A DNA stretch of 64,000 bases from Iris pallida (Eukaryota > Streptophyta > Magnoliopsida > Asparagales > Iridaceae). Both the position numbers and the translations under genes were made by a program. Under the pieces are notes generated by a model, which was not told the origin of the DNA, ran no database searches, and saw only the letters and a program-made list of their open reading frames with translations. Where the stretch lies: the NCBI GenBank assembly GCA_029216955.1, contig JANAVB010016199.1, forward strand, positions 16,571,441 through 16,635,440, written 5' to 3'. This document shows positions 34,161-45,913 of this stretch, one piece after another; positions within the stretch are counted from its first letter, which is position 1; every line of letters starts with the position of its first letter.

Positions 34161-34424
34161 TGATGGAAATTAGCTTCAGAAATGAGAAAGAACAGCACAG
34201 CAATGAGAAAGAACAACACACGTTTTTGTGGGAAATGAAAATGGACTTGGTATTTTTATTGAATCAAAGTGGTAGCTTTATAGCTAAACATCTAACTGAA
34301 CAGATAATAAGAAATCAGAGTTTGTTCAAACAACTTATAAACCTATCAACAATCTAAACCAACCAACTAACAATTAAAACAAAATAACAGAGCAAGATTA
34401 TTTCCAACAAGATTATCTCCAACA
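34161..34424 (-). mobile_element. 5' LTR of the Copia element
   Basis: 264 bp, matching 21630-21893 with six substitutions. It begins TGTTGGAGATAATC and ends CCATCA on the minus strand, and is followed on its outer side by the target duplication GACTT (34425-34429). Confidence 0.92.
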
Positions 34425-34429
34425 GACTT

Positions 34430-36005
34430 CCGGCCTCGATTCGAAGTGTGTGAAAGAACAATATGAAACATCATAAAATGTCGATAGAAGTTGTGGAGAA
34501 GGTAATGGAGGATCGGTGGCTGAACTAGGGGCCAAAAAAGGAGTAACGGTATACAGACAATATACCGATTTTTGAGGGTTCCATTCCAGAAAACTATTTC
34601 GAGGGTTTATTGGTAAACTGCGATATACCGTCCATCGGGATTAAGTTTAAAAATTGGCCAAAGTCAGCATATGTTTCGACCATATGATCTAACATGGATG
34701 GCCAAAATTATTGCTGGATTAATTTAGAGATTTCCTAACCCTAAATTCGGGTTTCTTAACCTATATAAATAGGTCAAGGAGTTTGGGTCCATGAGCAGGC
34801 GACTGCTAGTACACATACCGAGGGAGAGACTGGTACTTCCTTCCAGCCCCCGGTTCCTCCAGCTCCGTCGGCAGACGAGTTGTGGATGACCACCATTAGT
34901 AGTCTTTGGAGGGGTACATAATATGGTACGGGATCATACGATGCCTTATTGCAAAACAGTCCTCCAGGGCCCCCTCTGTCAGTGTAGATTCTCCATCGCC
35001 CTCGCAGGATTTGGTACGAGTCCAGGAGAGTTTTGACCATCAAATTGAGTCTTTACATGATGAGTTCCTGCGGAGGATTACGGAGCATCCCTATTCACAA
35101 CCTCAGACCGATGGATCAATCACCGCACAATTTGATATGTTCGAGCACAACATCATAGAACTCAGAACTCTGAGCGAGAGGATGGAGCATAGCATTTGGC
35201 CGCGTTGATAGAGCACAACGTGACGGCGCTGCAGGGGTCGCATGTGGCCCTGGTGATTCACTGTCGAAGATACATGATTCAGTTGCAGAGAGCACTTCGA
35301 GACTGATATCAACCATGGATTCATACAAAGCTCAACTTGAAACGTTGGATCAGATATGTCCTCCTAGTACGCCTGCATGGATACCGCCTCCACCGATGAT
35401 ACTGCCTCCCCTGACTCCACCTCTATCGGCATCGGTGACAATTTCACAAGAGTAGTATGAACATGCTCATATTCCAAGCGCGTCACCGTGCTCCTCCTCC
35501 TGTAGATCAACAATAGTTCTAGTTATGGCGATTTATTTGTTTGTTTGTGTATTGGCCCATGATCTTGGATCATTTATGTATTTATTTCATATATTTATTA
35601 AGATTGTTGTGATGCTTCCTTAATATTTATTTCAGATTTATGTATCTTTTTCTTGAGACTCAATTTTGTAATGCCAATGTGTCTTTTTCTTAAAATTTTA
35701 CTTTATTATTCATATTAAATGCATGAGAATTTATCAATGTTGAGTGTTCTATCGAAGGACTCAGCCAGGGAATTCAATGGAGGGTTGTTCCGGGTCTATT
35801 CATATAAACTATGATTTGATAAATTGCAGACGTATTGTTTTGCAAACTATTTTACAAACTACATGTTTTTTTAACTTTCAGGATAGCGACATTCAACGAC
35901 GACCTACAATGATCAGCGATGCAACCTTGCGCCGCTACCTTGTATCAAGACATCGCTATTATGTATCTTAGATGTCGCTAATTTATCGCTAAATGTCGCT
36001 ACCTT
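34430..36005 (+). mobile_element. Possible CACTA relic (Pro-rich C-terminal frames and subterminal repeats)
   Basis: A CTATATAAATAGG TATA-like word stands near 34760. Broken frames at 34790-35460 include a coiled-coil piece (34906-35208) and a Pro-rich end (CPPSTPAWIPPPP). A long T-rich untranslated stretch follows, then TAGCGAC/TCGCTAAATGTCGCTA words at 35880-36000. This order resembles 18605-19543. No terminus is present because the Gypsy LTR starts at 36006, apparently within the subterminal repeats. Assignment is inferred. Confidence 0.35.
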
Positions 36006-36939
36006 TGTCACCTCCAGTTTTTATGAACAGCGGTATTTTGGTTATTTTCCATTTAGAATTATTTTGGAATTATTTATTTATTATGATATTATTTTGGGGT
36101 TATTTGAGTCGGGTTCGAATTTCAACTCAATCCGACTTGTATCGGGGACCCGGGTAGTTTTGACTCTGGAGGGACCCACTCATTAGTTAGACATGGCCCA
36201 CATGACATTATTTTTAGTTAGTGGGTTAGACTAATTATTTATGGGTAGGTTTAGTTAGATTAGAGACTTAAACCATGACTAAAATAGCCTCAACCTTAAA
36301 CCCTTTCCTAATTTTAATTAAATAGTTAAGTGGGGGCTTTTTAGTCATTGCAAATAGGGGGACACCTATGCACTTATTGCCGGCCACTCTAAGAGGGGGG
36401 ATAGGAATGAACCTCTTGTCATTATCCACTCCATTTTCTCTCTCTTGTTCTTCCCCAAATTTTGAGAAGAGTCCCCATTGATTTCACCATCAAATCAATC
36501 CATTTCTCCACCCAATCTTCTTTATTTCTTCTCTACTCAGCAAGGGAAGGAGCTAGCCAAGTTTGGGAGGTTTCGGAACTCGTTCGTGTCCATTTGGAGG
36601 TCTCTACGTGTCGGTATCGTATCGGGAGGAGTTTTCCTAGATTCGATCAACCGGGAGGTATAATCTCTTCTCTATTTCATTCCTACATGCATATAAGATT
36701 ATTTTGAACCCATAGGAATGACCTCCATGGTTGTATCTCTATTTGTGTCCGTTTCGTGTCCCTTTGGAGACTTCTAGGTGTGTCTTTCTGTTGTGTTTGT
36801 GTCCGAGTGGGAAACCCCCTATTTTGGACACCTAGTGTTTGTGTCTTTGTGTGAATGATTTTCTTAGTGTTTTAATCTCAGATTTTACATTGTTAGAGAG
36901 TTGTTCTCGATGTATTATATGGTATCTTATAGTATCATT

Positions 36940-36959
36940 ATCTATTATATATATATATA

Positions 36960-36990
<31 letters not shown>

Positions 36991-37061
36991 TTAATATATT
37001 TTTTTTATTTTATATATATATATATATATAATATATTATAATATATATATTTATATAAATA

Positions 37062-37094
<33 letters not shown>

Positions 37095-37239
37095 AGATAT
37101 ATTATATATATATTATATAATATTATATATATATATATATCTATATATAATATATATATATATATATATATTATAATATTATATATTTGTTATTTATTAT
37201 ATTGTCTATATATATAAATATAAAATATATATTATATAT

Positions 37240-37288
<49 letters not shown>

Positions 37289-37302
37289 TATAATAAATCA
37301 AA

Positions 37303-37369
<67 letters not shown>

Positions 37370-37370
37370 C
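36940..37370. repeat. Long imperfect (TA)n tract within the 5' LTR
   Basis: About 430 bp, almost only A and T, with interruptions (TATAATATA, TTTATTTTA) and two cleaner (TA)n runs near 37240-37285 and 37306-37366. The matching tract in the 3' LTR (45788-45910) is much shorter, so the tract length has changed since insertion. Confidence 0.9.
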
Positions 37371-37759
37371 CCATATATTGTGTGTCTAATATTTTATGGA
37401 GTGGGGAGATTCGAGATAGAGGATGGGATTAGAGATTGGTATAGAGAGTGATTATGAGAGTGATTATAGAGTGGTAGAGAGAGTGAGAGATTAGAGATAT
37501 TGAGAGAGTAATAGAGGGAGTGAGGGCGAATGAGAGAATGGGGGAGCGCACTGCTACTTAACAGCAGCAATAGGTGCATGTATCAGTCCCCACAGGGGTG
37601 ATTTTAGCAGCACTGTAGCAGCTATATGCCTGCTACTTAGCAGCAGTTTTGAGGGGGGACAGCCCATATATTTCAGTAACAGTAGCACCTATAGGCTGCT
37701 ACTTAGTAGCAATGTAGGAGGAGGGAAATCAGCCCATTGCAGGCCCTTAACAGCCCCAT

Positions 37760-38115
37760 TTCACCCCTTTGCATCCATTCATTTTTTCCTTCATCTTACC
37801 ATCCTTCCATTCACTTCATTCACACATTCATTCACTCCACATTCAATTCATCCATGCACTATACACTCATTCACCCATGAATTCATTCTTCCATCCACCC
37901 TTTCCTACATTCATTAGATCATTAGATGCAATCATATACAGAAATGCTCACTCACCCCATATCCACCATTCACCAATCCATTCATCTACCCATCCATTCA
38001 AACCAAATTAACATACCCATTCATTCAATCATTTCATGTGTATATCCATTCATTCACATTCATACAAACACTCATCCACTCAATTCATTCATTCATAAAT
38101 CCATTCCATTACTTT
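37760..38115. repeat. CATTC/CATCCA-rich low-complexity region
   Basis: Irregular iterations of CATTCATTC, CACCCAT and CCATCCA over about 350 bp. The open frames here encode only His/Ser/Ile-rich low complexity and are not genes. Confidence 0.8.
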
Positions 38116-38489
38116 GAGTCTTCATTTCAGTCCCATATGTTATTTTGAGTTGTGTGGTTGTGTGTGAGTGGTTAGCTAGCATGTTAGGATATTAAAGGAT
38201 AAGGTAATGTGATGACCAACATGTGTCATAAGATGGGTTAGATGAGCTGGGTACTAGGATTTTAAGGTTGGTAATGGTTAGGTAGGTTAGTGTCTAGCTA
38301 TCCTAGGAAGCCTAGGTTAGTATTCCAAGGTTAGAGTGGTTTACCTTGGTATGTGCAAGGTATTGGTATTTACCTTGTGAAGGGTAAATGTAGGTAATTG
38401 CCTATAGCTAAGGTAAGTGATTTAGGGTTTAAGATATGGTTAGGATTGGGTTCCCTTGGTTGTTAATGGTCAGAAATAGTGCTCCTAGA

Positions 38490-38860
38490 CTAGTTTTGAC
38501 TTTGGTTGACCATTTTGACCAAAAGTCAACCGAGAGTCAAACTTAGCCTATAAGTTACTAGAATTGACCGAAACCAAACCAGAGTTGACCAGTTGGCTGA
38601 AAGTCAACAGTTGGTCAACATTAGACTAGTTTGACCTAGGGCTAACCTAGAGTTGACCAGGGTTGACCAGTTGACCAAAAGTCAACCTTTGACACCATTT
38701 GACCTAGTTTGACTTGGACTGACTCCCAGTGACCTAGTATGATCTAGTATGATCCAGTATGACCATGTTTAACCTAGTTTCACCTTGTTTGACTTAGACT
38801 TGCATATCATGACTTAAATTAGTTTCCCTTTTCATTATAAAACCCCGTTTGACTTATAGT
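38490..38860 (+). promoter_or_regulatory. W-box (TTGAC) array upstream of the LTR TATA box
   Basis: I count about 19 TTGAC or GTCAA cores between 38490 and 38860, many as the fuller TTGACC/GGTCAA form and some in inverted pairs (for example TTGACC AAAA GTCAA at 38515-38530 and 38671-38685). TTGAC(C/T) is the binding core of WRKY transcription factors. The array ends next to a TATAAAA at 38836-38842, as in a U3 enhancer before a promoter. Confidence 0.6.
38836..38842 (+). promoter_or_regulatory. TATA box of the Tekay-like LTR
   Basis: TATAAAA follows the W-box array. About 35-60 bp downstream is a CT/AG-mixed stretch where R could start. If correct, U3 is about 2.86 kb and R-U5 about 1.36 kb. 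Confidence 0.5.
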
Positions 38861-40224
38861 ATCTCATTTTAGGTCTGTGATTACTCTCAGCGTCTGTTCA
38901 CCTTATCAGCTCAGGACCACAGGAGAGTACATTCACTGATAGTTTTTATTGTCTTGATATCTGCTATATCCGATTAAGTTGTAGTGTCTTACTTGATTCT
39001 CGACACGATAGTTTACGGACTAGTATACATCGGATCCTGTCATGAGATGTTATTCCTAGATTTTCTTGGTATATTGGTATATGATATTTTGTGTTTCTTG
39101 TACTTATATAGACATCGATTTAGGAGTGGGCTGTCCCCCTCCTTTTGAATCCCGTGTCATGACGTACCATGTCCGGATCCGTATACTATTCAAGGATGGG
39201 GGAAATGATTAGGGGTTGTGTGATCAAAGACCCTTGTCACTATTATACTTGTGCCACTCTCACCTCACGTAGGGTGTAGCAGATTCCTTCGTGTGTGCTT
39301 GTTATCCAGGTTGGCCGGCATGACCCTTTCCAGAGATTTTCATGTGATTGTCGGGCCAAGTGGATAACCTGTCTTGTAACATACCTAAAGCCGATCACAT
39401 ATCGCTCTAATAATTCAAGGCACATTTTACATTTATTTATCGTATCTTATATCCTGCTCAGTGCTACTTTTAGTACTTTTCTTACCATGCTATGATATTC
39501 ATTTACTCATATGCTCTACATGTCTTTATGTTATACCTTGATTGGAGACTAAGTTCTGTTCGGGAGAAGGGTTACAACCCCGATCCTTATTTGGTTTAAG
39601 GGTTGTAACTCAGCTTCCGAATGGTTCCCAAGTCATCCTATATCTTTGTCTTATATTTCATTATACTGTCTCTTATAGAATTTGTCAATTCATGTAGAAC
39701 TGCTGTTAGTGTTTGTACTTGCTCATTTTCCTGACAGGATACCGTTGATATATTACAGATGATTCTGAGACAGATTGCCCGACCTATTATGGGGTCGAGT
39801 TAGATGGAGTAGACCAGGACCGTGGCTTGATAGTAAAGCCACTAGACTTTGCACACCCAGAGTAGTGTAGCTTAGTTAGGTTTACCAGGACTGCGATCCA
39901 GCTAGTACTTTCAGAATGTAGTATTTTATATTATATTTTGTGACTCTGCGATGTTGTGTATATCTCTGGGCTTGTGTGGATCTTGAACTTATTTCCTATT
40001 TTTATCTATCATATTTCCTTTCCATGCTATCTACCTTAGTTTTATTTTGTATTGAGACTGTATTGATATATCACCTCCATTCGGAGTGTATATACTGTAC
40101 AGGTACCTTTATACATTTAGTTGCAGTATTTATAGACCTTATATACAGCGTTCTACTCGATTCTGTAGCGTAGGCTGGACGTAACCACGTGCTCGTGCCC
40201 CTAATCAGGGTGCGGGTCGTAACA

Positions 40225-40480
40225 TGTTTTTGTGGTGGCCCATGCAGGTCCTGTGTCGTAATTAGTGCGATCTCGTAATGGTGTTCGACTTAGAGTACTA
40301 ATTACGAGCCTACAATTAGGACGTAGGACCTAGGACATGATCGGAGTTACTCAATCACTATTTATAAAATTTCTGATCTTTTGATTACCATGACAACTCT
40401 TTTGCATTGAATTTAATTGTCCTTCTTTGATATTCCCTATCATGTGCCATATTGATTCCTTGTTTCAATCTATCCTCAGG
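40225..40480 (+). other. Leader of the Tekay-like element with degenerate primer site
   Basis: After the LTR end comes TGTTTTTGTGGTGGCCCATGCAGG. The expected tRNA-Met primer site TGGTATCAGAGC is not intact; TGGTGGCCC could be a remnant after a small deletion. No coding frame before 40480. Confidence 0.4.
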
Positions 40481-41720
40481 ATGATGATTACTCGCTCTCT
40501 CAGGCAGCAGGACCTAGTACTGTTCCGGAGAGGCCCGATCCGGTAGGACCTCCACCTCCGGCTACGGGAGCTACAGTTGAGGGGGTTGCCACCTCAGTTC
40601 TTGACCTTCAGGCGGGAGTAGCAACGACGGTTCCAGGAGGTCTTCCACCTCCAGCAGCGGGACCGTCCATAGTCATTCCTGAGACTCTTCCACCGCCGCC
40701 TCCGCTACCGACTGATGCACAGCAGATGATGGCCCTTCTACAGCAGATGTTGCAGACCCAGAGGGCCCAGGCAGAGGCACAGCAACATCACGCTGACGCG
40801 TCCCACCGCCAGATAGAGGTGTTACGGTAGAGCTTGGAGAACTCCCACTAGCTGGCGATGGCAGCAGTAGAGAGGGTTGTGCAGGGTACAGTTTAGGGTA
40901 CCCCAGTTCAGCAGCAGTGTCAGGGAGGCATGGCACATGCCTAGATTTCAGGAAGATGAACCCGAGGGAGTTCTAGGGTACCGAGGGTACCGAGGGTATC
41001 TTGTATGCGGATAACTATTTGGATGATGTCCAGCGGAGCCTGGAGTTTGCAGAGGTCCCAAAAGGGCTTTGGGTGACGTCTGCAGCGAGCTAGTTTTTCG
41101 ATATAGCCCTGACTTGGTTTCGCACGGATCCTCGTGTATCGGTGATGAGTTTGACTTGGAATAACTTCAGGCATCTCTTTAAGGAGAAGTTCTACCCCGA
41201 TGTGGCTTTGACATCTTTGGAGGGACAGTTCGTCGGATTGGTGCAGGGGAACTCGTCGGTGGATGAGTATGCAGCAGAGTTCTTCCATCTAAGTAGGTTT
41301 GTACCAGATCTGATTCAGAATGAGGAGCATAAGGCTCACAAGTTTCGGAGGGGTCTTATTCATGCAGTTCGCACTCGTACTTTCGGGCGACGCGATGCGA
41401 CCTTCGAGCAGATTCTGATGGAGGCGCAGATAGCAGAGGAGGACTTTGGCCTCAAGCCGAAGAGGGACATCGATATTCTAGGAGCGAGCTCTAGTGCGGG
41501 CTGACGAAGCACCCTCATTTCCAGCAGAGGCAGTTTCAGCAGCAGTCTCAGTTACAGATTCAGCAGGCACCAGCGCATGCCCAGCAGCACCAGGGACAGG
41601 GCTAGAGGCAGGCTACTCCGTGTGCTTTCTGCGGGAAGTCGGGACACACTCGAGAGGCCTGTAGGAAGAGGTTGGACGTCTGTCTGTACTGTGGGTGCCC
41701 GACCACCAGCTGAAGGATTG
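40480..41720 (+). pseudogene. Gypsy gag remnant with zinc knuckle
   Basis: A Pro/Ala-rich start (40480-40830, with an Asp/Gln/His-rich helix) is broken by TAG and other stops at about 40830-41090. The retrotransposon gag core (41142-41504) contains TWNNFRHLFKEKFYP, GNSSVDEYAAEF and FRRGL motifs and is intact in that stretch. After a stop and shift, a CCHC knuckle CAFCGKSGHTREAC follows near 41625. Then comes the start of a second cysteine motif (CLYCG), after which the frame is lost. The aspartic protease normally found next is not detectable before RT. Confidence 0.75.
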
Positions 41721-41819
41721 CCATTTTCGTGGAGCCAAAGATTGTGTTTGACAGGGGAGCAGCTGAGCCGAAAGATGGGTTCTATGGAGCTTTGCTGGCG
41801 GGGGAGGCATTGCCACATC

Positions 41820-44770
41820 CATTGATAGCTGATTTCATAGATGTTTTTCCCGAAGGAGTTGCCTGGGATGCCGCCAGATAGAGACGTTGAGTTCTCTATA
41901 GACTTAGTGCCAGCGCTGAGCCTATTTCACAGCACGTCTATAGGTCAACAACAGCGAGTTCGCAGAGCTGAAGAAATAAGTCGACGAGCTATAGGACAAG
42001 GGATTCATCAGATCCAGTTCATCACCTTGAGAAGCGCCAGTTCTGTTTGTATCGAAGAAGGATGTTACGATACGCATGTGTATCGATTACATGGCACTCA
42101 ACAACCTCACTATCAAGAACAAGTGCCCGTTGCCGAGGATTGACGACTTGTTCGAACAGTTGAGCAGCGCGAAGGTATTTTCGAAGATAGACCTGAGGTC
42201 CGATTATCATCAGCTGAAGGTAAAGCGAAAAGACATTCCAAAGATGACTTTTCGGACTCGGTACGGCCAGTACGAGTTCACTGTCATACCATTTGGGTTG
42301 ACCAACGCCCCAGCAGTGTTCATAAACTTGATGAACAAGGTATTCCATCAGTACCTTGACAAGTTCGTAGTGGTCTTCATAGATGACATCTTGGTCTACT
42401 CGAAGACGCCGGAGGAGCACGAGGAGCATCTGAAGATTGTGCTCGAGACTCTGAGAAAGGAGTAGTTGTACGAAAAGCTTTCAAGTACAAGTTCTTCTTG
42501 GACCAGGTCAAGTTCTTGGGCCATGTTGTGACGGAGCACAGGATCTCAGTAGACCAAAAAAAGATTGCAGCGGTAGAGTCTTGGTCTACACCCAGTTCAT
42601 TTGCCGAGATTCAGAGCTTTCTGGGTTTGGATAGATACTATCGAAAGTTTGTCCAGGACTTCTCGCGGATTGTGGAGCCGTTGACTAGACTCACCAGAAA
42701 GGACGTAGAGTTCGTCTGGACTGAGAGGTCAGGCCACCTTCGATAAGCTAAGAAGAGGTTGACATCAGCTCCGATCTTGACATTACCGTCTGGGGACCGG
42801 TAGTTTCTCGATCTATAGCGACGCTTCTGGCAAGGGTTTGGGTTGTATTCTTCTGCAGTACGGGAAGGTGATTGCCTATGCATCTAGACAGTTACGTCCT
42901 CATGAGAAGAACTACCCGACTCACGATCTGGAGTTGGCCGCTGTTATCTTTGCCTTGAAGTTGTGAAAACACTACGTATGGAGAGCGGGTTGCGATCTTC
43001 ACTGATCACAAGAGCTTGAAGTACATGTTAACTCAGAAGGAGCTGAACATGCGACAGAGACGTTGGCTCTAGCTGATGAAGGATTTTGATATTGCCTTGC
43101 AGTACCATCCAGAAAAGGCCAACGTAGTTGCAGATGCCTTGAGCAGGTATCCAGTAGCTATGTATCTGACGGCAGATCGTAATCTTTTGGCTGACATGGA
43201 CAGTTTGGGAATCGAGGTGATTATTCTGGGCATAGAGGTGTATATGGGGCTTACAGATTCAGTCTCAGTTGATGGACAGAGTCAGATTAGTACAGTATGA
43301 TGATGTTGCCCTGAGAAGCATCAGGGAGCAGGTACGGGTAGGGTTGCTCGACGATTTCTCTATTGCCAAAGATGGGTCGCTGTGGCACGGTACTAGACTG
43401 TGCGTTCCAAGTGGAGAGCTTCGGGAGGAGGTTCTTCAGGAGGCACTCGCTCTCAGTACTCTTTGCATCCTGGGGCCAACAAGAGGTACAGAGATCTGAG
43501 GGAGCACGTTTGGTGGTACTGCATAAAGCGCGAGGTAGCTCAGTTTGTATCTCGCTGTTTGGTATGTCAGCAGGTGAAGGCCGAGAGACAGAGGCCTGGT
43601 GGGTTGCTACAGCCACTACCCATTCTTGAACTGAAGTGGGAGCACATCACCATGGACTTTGTGTCCGTACTTCCACGATCTCCTGGAGGGAAAGACGTGA
43701 TTTGGGTCATAGTTGATAGATTGACCAAGTCGGCCCACTTTTTGTTTTCAAGGTGGGGTTGTCTACGGAGAGGCTGACAGAGCTGTACGTTCGTCAGATC
43801 GTATGATTGCATGGGGTTCCTGTGAGAAAATTTTAGACCGGGATAGTCGTTTCACTTCTCACTTCCGGAGGAGTTTGCAGACTAGCTTGGGCACCTCGCT
43901 CAAGTTTAGTACCGCTTATCATCCCCAAACAGACGGGCTGCCAGAGAGGACTATCCAAACTTTGGAGGATATGGTTCGCACGTGTGTGCTTGATCTCGGA
44001 GGTTCTTGGGAGGACCATCTTCACCTGGTAGAGTTTGCTTACAACAACAACTATCAGGCCAGTATAGATGTCACCATTTGAGGCTCTATACGGACGAAGA
44101 TGACGTACTCCCTTGTCATGGGACGATGTCGACGAGAGAGTACTGCTTGGACCGGAGATGGTAGTGGATGCAGCTGAGAAGGTCAGGTTGATTAGAGATA
44201 GACTTCGAGTGACTGAGGATAGGAAGCGACATTAGGCCGATAGCCACCGGAGACCGTTAGAGTTCGAGGTTAGTTTCAGTTCCTGTTTGTGATGCTTGTA
44301 ATTTTGTTTGTCCTGTGTGCTGAGCTTGTTTTATGTCTAGGCTGGTGCTTTGGTGTTCCTGAAGATTTCTCCGACACGGGGCACGATTCGCTTTGGCGTA
44401 GGAGGGAAGCTTAGTCCGCGCTACGTCGGACCTTTCACTATCATTGAGATGGTCGGTGCAGTAGCTTACCGACTAGACTTGCCACCTACGCTAGAGGGGG
44501 TACACAACGTGTTCCATGTGTCGCAGCTGAGACAGTACGTGGCAGACCCCAGCCATGTATTGGACCATTCAGCGATCGAGGTGGGGTCTACTCTTCACTA
44601 TCCAGAGCAGCCAGTAGAATTCTGGATCGTAGGAAGAAGGTGCTCCGGAACGAGGTTATACCCTTGGTTCGTGTTTCATGGAGGCATCACTCTCCAGGCG
44701 AGTCTACCTGGGAGAGAGAGGATGACATGCGGGAGCGTTTCCCTTATCTCTTCGAGCCCTGAGGTATAAT
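41820..44770 (+). pseudogene. Gypsy pol remnant: RT, RNase H, integrase, chromodomain
   Basis: The pre-RT segment FIDVFPKELPGMPP (near 41840) precedes RT (42076-42465) with [23 protein letters not shown] and the catalytic [13 protein letters not shown] stop then gives a shifted tether region (42498-42746). RNase H is badly broken at 42746-43075. The HPEKANVVADALSR motif (43093-43150) marks its end. Integrase pieces are RDLREHVWWYCIKREVAQFV (zinc region), WEHITMDFV and VIVDRLTKSAHF, then HPQTDGLPERTIQTLEDMVR in another frame. The C-terminal frame 44350-44600 reads YVGPFTIIEMVGAVAYRLDL and NVFHVSQLR. A shifted tail resembling WRHHSPGESTWERE is chromodomain-like. At least eight stops or shifts. 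Confidence 0.8.
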
Positions 44771-44847
44771 TTTTATGTTTTTGCATGTGATTTCGGTGTA
44801 TGTTTGTTTTAATTTTGAGGACAAATTTTTTTTATGGTGGATAGATT

Positions 44848-45789
44848 TGTCACCCCCAGTTTTCATGAATAGGGGTATTTTGGTCATTTCCACTTTAGAA
44901 TTATTTTGGAATTATTTATTATTTATGATATTATTTTGGGGTTATTTGAGTCGGGTTCGAATTTTAACTCAATCCGACTTGTATCGGGGATCCGGGATAG
45001 TTTTGACTCTAGAGGGACCCACTCATTAGTTAGACATGGCCCACATGACATTATTTTAGTTAGTGGATTAGACTAATTATTCATGGGTAGGTTTAGTTGG
45101 ATTAGAGACTTAAACCATGACTAAAATAGCCTCAACCTTAAACACTTTCCTAATTTTAATTAAATAGTTAAGTAGGGGCTTTTTAGTCATTGCAAATAGG
45201 GGGACACCTATGCACTTGTGGCCGGCCACTCTAAGGGGGGATAGGAATGAACCTCTTGTCATTATCCACTCCATTTTCTCTCTCTTGTTCTTCTCCAAAT
45301 TTTGAAGAGTCCCCATTGATTTCACCATCAAATCAATCCATTTCTCTACCCAGTCTTCTTCATTCTTCTCAACTCAAGCAAGGGAAGGAGCTAGCCAATT
45401 TTGGGAGGTTTCGGAACTCGGTCGTGTCCATTTGTAGGTCTCTACGTGTCGGTGTCGTATCGGGAGAGTTTTCCTAGATTCGATCAACCGGAAGGTATAA
45501 TCTCTTCTCTATTTCATTCCTACATGCATATAGGATTATTTTGAACCCATAGGAATGACCCCCATGGTTGTATCTCCATTTGGGTTCGTTTCGTGTCCCT
45601 TTAGAGACTTCTAGGTGTGTCCTTGTGTTGTGTTTGTGTCCTAGTGGGAACCCCCCTATTTTGGACACCTAGTGTTTGTGTCTTTGTGTGAATGATTTTA
45701 TTAGTGTTTTAATCTCAAATTTTACGTTGTTAGAGAGTTGTTCTTAATGTATTATATGTTATCTTATAGTATCATGATCTATTTATATA

Positions 45790-45853
<64 letters not shown>

Positions 45854-45870
45854 TTTGTTATTTATATATA

Positions 45871-45913
<43 letters not shown>

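Larger units (their letters stand above)
21630..34424 (-). mobile_element. Complete Ty1/Copia element with LTRs and TSD, split by a nested DNA transposon
   Basis: It is flanked by a perfect 5-bp duplication GACTT (21625-21629 and 34425-34429). It has LTRs of 264 bp at each end, a tRNA-Met type primer site inside the right LTR and a purine tract inside the left LTR, so it reads on the minus strand. Gag, zinc knuckle, protease, integrase, RT and RNase H come in Copia order. A CACTA-like element at 23131-31122 interrupts RT; without it the Copia is about 4.8 kb. By eye the LTRs differ at 6 of 264 positions. Short LTRs suggest an Ale-like lineage, which is inference. Confidence 0.92.
36006..40224 (+). 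mobile_element. 5' LTR (about 4.2 kb) of the Tekay-like element
   Basis: It starts TGTCACCTCCAG and is taken to end at GGGTCGTAACA (40224), an imperfect inverted match to the start. The first 1.74 kb match 44848-46302, apart from the expanded AT tract. The remaining 2.5 kb have no second copy in the window, so the right boundary is inferred from the TG/CA rule, the TATA box at 38836 and the position of gag. Contents: AT microsatellite 36940-37370, CATTC-rich low complexity 37760-38110, and a W-box array 38490-38860. Confidence 0.65.

Noticed and set aside
37769..38117. His/Ser-rich frames as proteins
   Set aside because: They are translations of CATTC/CATCCA low-complexity DNA inside an LTR.
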